Shown here piece by piece: positions 7,222 through 8,947 of a DNA stretch of 8,947 bases. The notes under the pieces were generated by a model, which was not told the DNA's origin, did not search any database, and worked only from the letters and a program-made list of their open reading frames with translations. The DNA is from Acidobacteriota bacterium (GTDB lineage: Bacteria; Acidobacteriota; Terriglobia; Acidiferrales; UBA7541). Location of the stretch: assembly GCA_003131985.1 (NCBI GenBank), contig PKWH01000235.1, positions 3,742 through 12,688 of the forward strand, read 5' to 3'. A program made the position numbers and the translations under genes. The stretch's first letter is position 1; every line of letters begins with the position of its first letter.

Positions 7222-7710
7222 ATGCGTGTTTCCGTCCTAACAATCAGTGACTCCGTGAGCAGCGGGAAGCAGGAAGACCGCTCGGGACCTGCCGTGGCAA
7301 CCCGTTGTAAGGAACTCGGCTGGCAAATTGTGGCGTCCATGGTCTTGCGAGACGATCGCTCTGCTATCGAGACGGTCTTGAAGGAACTGGCGGGCGCGGC
7401 TAGCGCCGACGTGATCCTCACCACCGGTGGAACAGGCCTAGGGCCGCGCGATGTGACGCCTGAGGCGACAATGGCTGTCGTTGAGAGATTGATTCCAGGT
7501 TTTTCCGAGCATATGCGTTCGGAAGGTGCCAAGAAAATTCCTCGCGCGATTTTATCTCGCGCTATCGCCGGAATTCGCGGCGAGACAATCATCATTAATC
7601 TTCCCGGCAGCCCGCGCGGAGCCGTCGACTCGCTCGACGCTATCGCCGAGTTGTTGCCTCACGCGGTCGCGGTCCTGCATGGCGCGCGCCACGATTCCGA
7701 ACCCTCGTAA
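7222..7710 (+). CDS. mogA: Molybdopterin adenylyltransferase, MogA/MoaB family
   Basis: MogA activates molybdopterin by adenylylation with ATP, making the substrate that MoeA uses for metal insertion. This 162-residue protein is a single MoCF-biosynthesis domain: VLTISDSVSSG (5-15), Asp44/Asp45 in VLRDD, the molybdopterin-binding TTGGTGLGPRDVTPEAT (67-83, Asp77) and INLPGSPRGA (125-134). The aspartates align roughly with Asp49 and Asp82 of E. coli MogA. The SP-R-GA form of the last motif also occurs in MoaB proteins, which share the fold and often the activity, so the choice between the names mogA and moaB is not firm. ATG 7222 is 19 bases after the regulator's stop; AAGGA at 7196-7200 is too distant to be a good ribosome binding site. 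It is probably the last gene of the purA-moeA-moaC-regulator-mogA transcript. Confidence 0.93.
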   Translation: MRVSVLTISDSVSSGKQEDRSGPAVATRCKELGWQIVASMVLRDDRSAIETVLKELAGAASADVILTTGGTGLGPRDVTPEATMAVVERLIPGFSEHMRSEGAKKIPRAILSRAIAGIRGETIIINLPGSPRGAVDSLDAIAELLPHAVAVLHGARHDSEPS

Positions 7711-7730
7711 ATAGCGCGAAGTTTTGTTCC

Positions 7731-7758
7731 TTGCTGCTCCACTCGGCTCGCGTATAAT
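7731..7758 (+). promoter_or_regulatory. Promoter of the Ser/Thr kinase gene, likely leaderless
   Basis: TATAAT at 7753-7758 is a perfect -10 box, preceded at 16 bases by TTGCTG (7731-7736), a half match to the -35. Transcription would start at about 7764-7767, and the kinase ATG begins at 7767, so the mRNA would have no leader or only a few bases. No Shine-Dalgarno sequence precedes the ATG, which fits. The 56-base gap after mogA shows no terminator hairpin. Confidence 0.65.
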
Positions 7759-7766
7759 CCCCGCCA

Positions 7767-8947
7767 ATGGCACTCGCTCCCGGAACACGCCTCGGGCCCT
7801 ACGAAGTGATCGCGCCTATCGGTGCCGGTGGAATGGGCGAAGTGTACAGCGCGCGTGATACAAGGCTCGACCGCACTGTTGCGCTGAAAATATTGCCGCT
7901 TCATTTGGCTGATGCGCCCGAAGTTCGTCAGCGCTTCGAGCGCGAAGCCCGCGCAGTTTCCAGCCTCAACCATCCGAATATCTGCGCGCTCTACGATATC
8001 GGACGGCAGGACAGCACGGATTATCTCGTCATGGAGTACTTGGAGGGCCAGACCCTTGCCAAGCGCATCGAGCAGGGTCCCATGCCCACTCCGGAGCTGT
8101 TGCGCGTCGCCATCCAGATTTGCGAAGCTCTGGAGAGAGCGCATCGCCAAGGCGTGATCCATCGCGACCTGAAGCCCGGAAACGTGATGCTCACGAAGGG
8201 CGGAGCGAAGCTGCTGGATTTCGGTCTCGCGAAAGGCGCAGCGCCGGCGGTCACGGATATGTCGAGTTCGCCCACCATGACCCAGCCTATGGTGGGAAGC
8301 TCGCGCGGCAATCAACTGACCGTGCAGGGAACGATCGTCGGCACTTTGCAGTACATGTCTCCCGAGCAGCTTGAGGGCGGCGAGGCCGACGCGCGCAGCG
8401 ACATTTTTTCATTTGGCGCCACGCTTTATGAGATGGCCACCGGACAGAAAGCATTCCCGGCGAAGAGCCAAGCCACCTTGATCGCGGCAATCATAAAGGA
8501 AGAGCCGCGGCCGATCAGCGAACTTCAGCCGATGTCGCTCCCGGCGCTGGAACGCATTGTCACCACGTGCTTGTCCAAGGATCCGGACGACCGTTGGCAA
8601 AGCGCCGGCGATTTGAAGAGGGAATTAATCTGGATTTCCAGCGCCGGCTCGCAAACCGGCGTTCCAGCACCGGTAGTTGCGCAACGAAAGTCGCGCGAGC
8701 TGACCTGGAAGATACTGTTAGTTGCGCTCGGGATTATCGCCGCCGCCGGAATTGCTGGTTCGCTCTTTTACGCTCGCAAGGCATCCCAGCCCATGCCGGT
8801 AATTCATGCCGAGATGAATCCCCCTGAGGGATATGAATTCGGATCCATAGGCAAGGACAACCAGTTCGCGATTTCGCCGGATGGATCCGCCGTCGCCTTC
8901 GTAGCGGAGGGCCAGCGCAAACAGTTGATTTTTGTGCGGATGCTGAG
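7767..8947 (+). CDS. Receptor-type Ser/Thr protein kinase with start of a PD40 propeller (runs off the right edge)
   Basis: This open frame covers 393 codons and continues past the window. Residues about 12-285 form a Hanks-type kinase: glycine loop GAGGMGEVY (19-27), VALK with ATP-anchoring Lys41, an acidic EREAR helix, catalytic HRDLKPGN (132-139, Asp134), DFGLAK (151-156) and SPEQ (198-201). The activation segment between DFG and SPE is long, about 45 residues, and rich in Ser and Thr, so it may be autophosphorylated. A single membrane span follows (about 316-335, KILLVALGIIAAAGIAGSLF) with flanking basic residues, placing the kinase in the cytoplasm. Outside, NQFAISPDGSAVAFVAEG is the first blade-like PD40/WD40 motif of a TolB-type propeller. 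Such kinases are numerous in Acidobacteriota; ligands and targets are unknown. It has its own promoter and is probably separate from the cofactor operon. Confidence 0.94.
   Translation, partial: MALAPGTRLGPYEVIAPIGAGGMGEVYSARDTRLDRTVALKILPLHLADAPEVRQRFEREARAVSSLNHPNICALYDIGRQDSTDYLVMEYLEGQTLAKRIEQGPMPTPELLRVAIQICEALERAHRQGVIHRDLKPGNVMLTKGGAKLLDFGLAKGAAPAVTDMSSSPTMTQPMVGSSRGNQLTVQGTIVGTLQYMSPEQLEGGEADARSDIFSFGATLYEMATGQKAFPAKSQATLIAAIIKEEPRPISELQPMSLPALERIVTTCLSKDPDDRWQSAGDLKRELIWISSAGSQTGVPAPVVAQRKSRELTWKILLVALGIIAAAGIAGSLFYARKASQPMPVIHAEMNPPEGYEFGSIGKDNQFAISPDGSAVAFVAEGQRKQLIFVRML

Noticed and set aside
1..8947. Mobile element, CRISPR array, toxin-antitoxin or defence genes
   Set aside because: No transposase, integrase, direct repeat array, tRNA end or small two-gene toxin pair was seen; every sizeable gene has a housekeeping or signalling identity, except the small CWC protein.

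Overview
The window is a compact, moderately GC-rich stretch of bacterial chromosome that reads mostly as housekeeping genes. The best guess at its source is Acidobacteriota (a Koribacter/Sulfotelmatobacter-like soil bacterium). This rests on the style of the last gene, a Ser/Thr kinase with one membrane span and a start of an outer WD40-like (PD40) propeller, on a response regulator with a PATAN/DUF4388 domain, and on the general protein style. It is an inference; no rRNA or marker alignment was possible.

Left edge: the 5' part of rsmA (ksgA), a 16S rRNA dimethyladenosine transferase, runs leftward off the window. It diverges from a rightward group: glgA (glycogen synthase), trxA (thioredoxin with an unusual WCRPC active site), a 77-residue eight-cysteine CWC protein, and tag (3-methyladenine DNA glycosylase I). 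Gaps inside this group are 59, 32 and 31 bases. It mixes carbon storage, thiol redox and alkylation repair.

Middle: after about 200 non-coding bases with a small hairpin, a second tight rightward group begins. It holds purA (adenylosuccinate synthetase), moeA, moaC, a REC-PATAN response regulator and mogA. Gaps are 9, 8, -4 and 19 bases. MoaC acts early in molybdenum cofactor synthesis (cyclic pyranopterin monophosphate formation), while MogA adenylylates molybdopterin and MoeA inserts molybdate. The regulator has no DNA-binding domain, and its start codon overlaps the moaC stop.

Right edge: a receptor-type Ser/Thr protein kinase starts behind a perfect TATAAT box that lies only 8 bases before its ATG, which implies a leaderless or almost leaderless mRNA. 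It runs off the window inside its extracytoplasmic domain.

No tRNA, rRNA, CRISPR array, insertion sequence, prophage gene or convincing intrinsic terminator was seen. No clear new system is present. The points most worth a second look are the PATAN regulator inside the cofactor operon, the CWC protein beside trxA and tag, the WCRPC thioredoxin and the leaderless kinase promoter.
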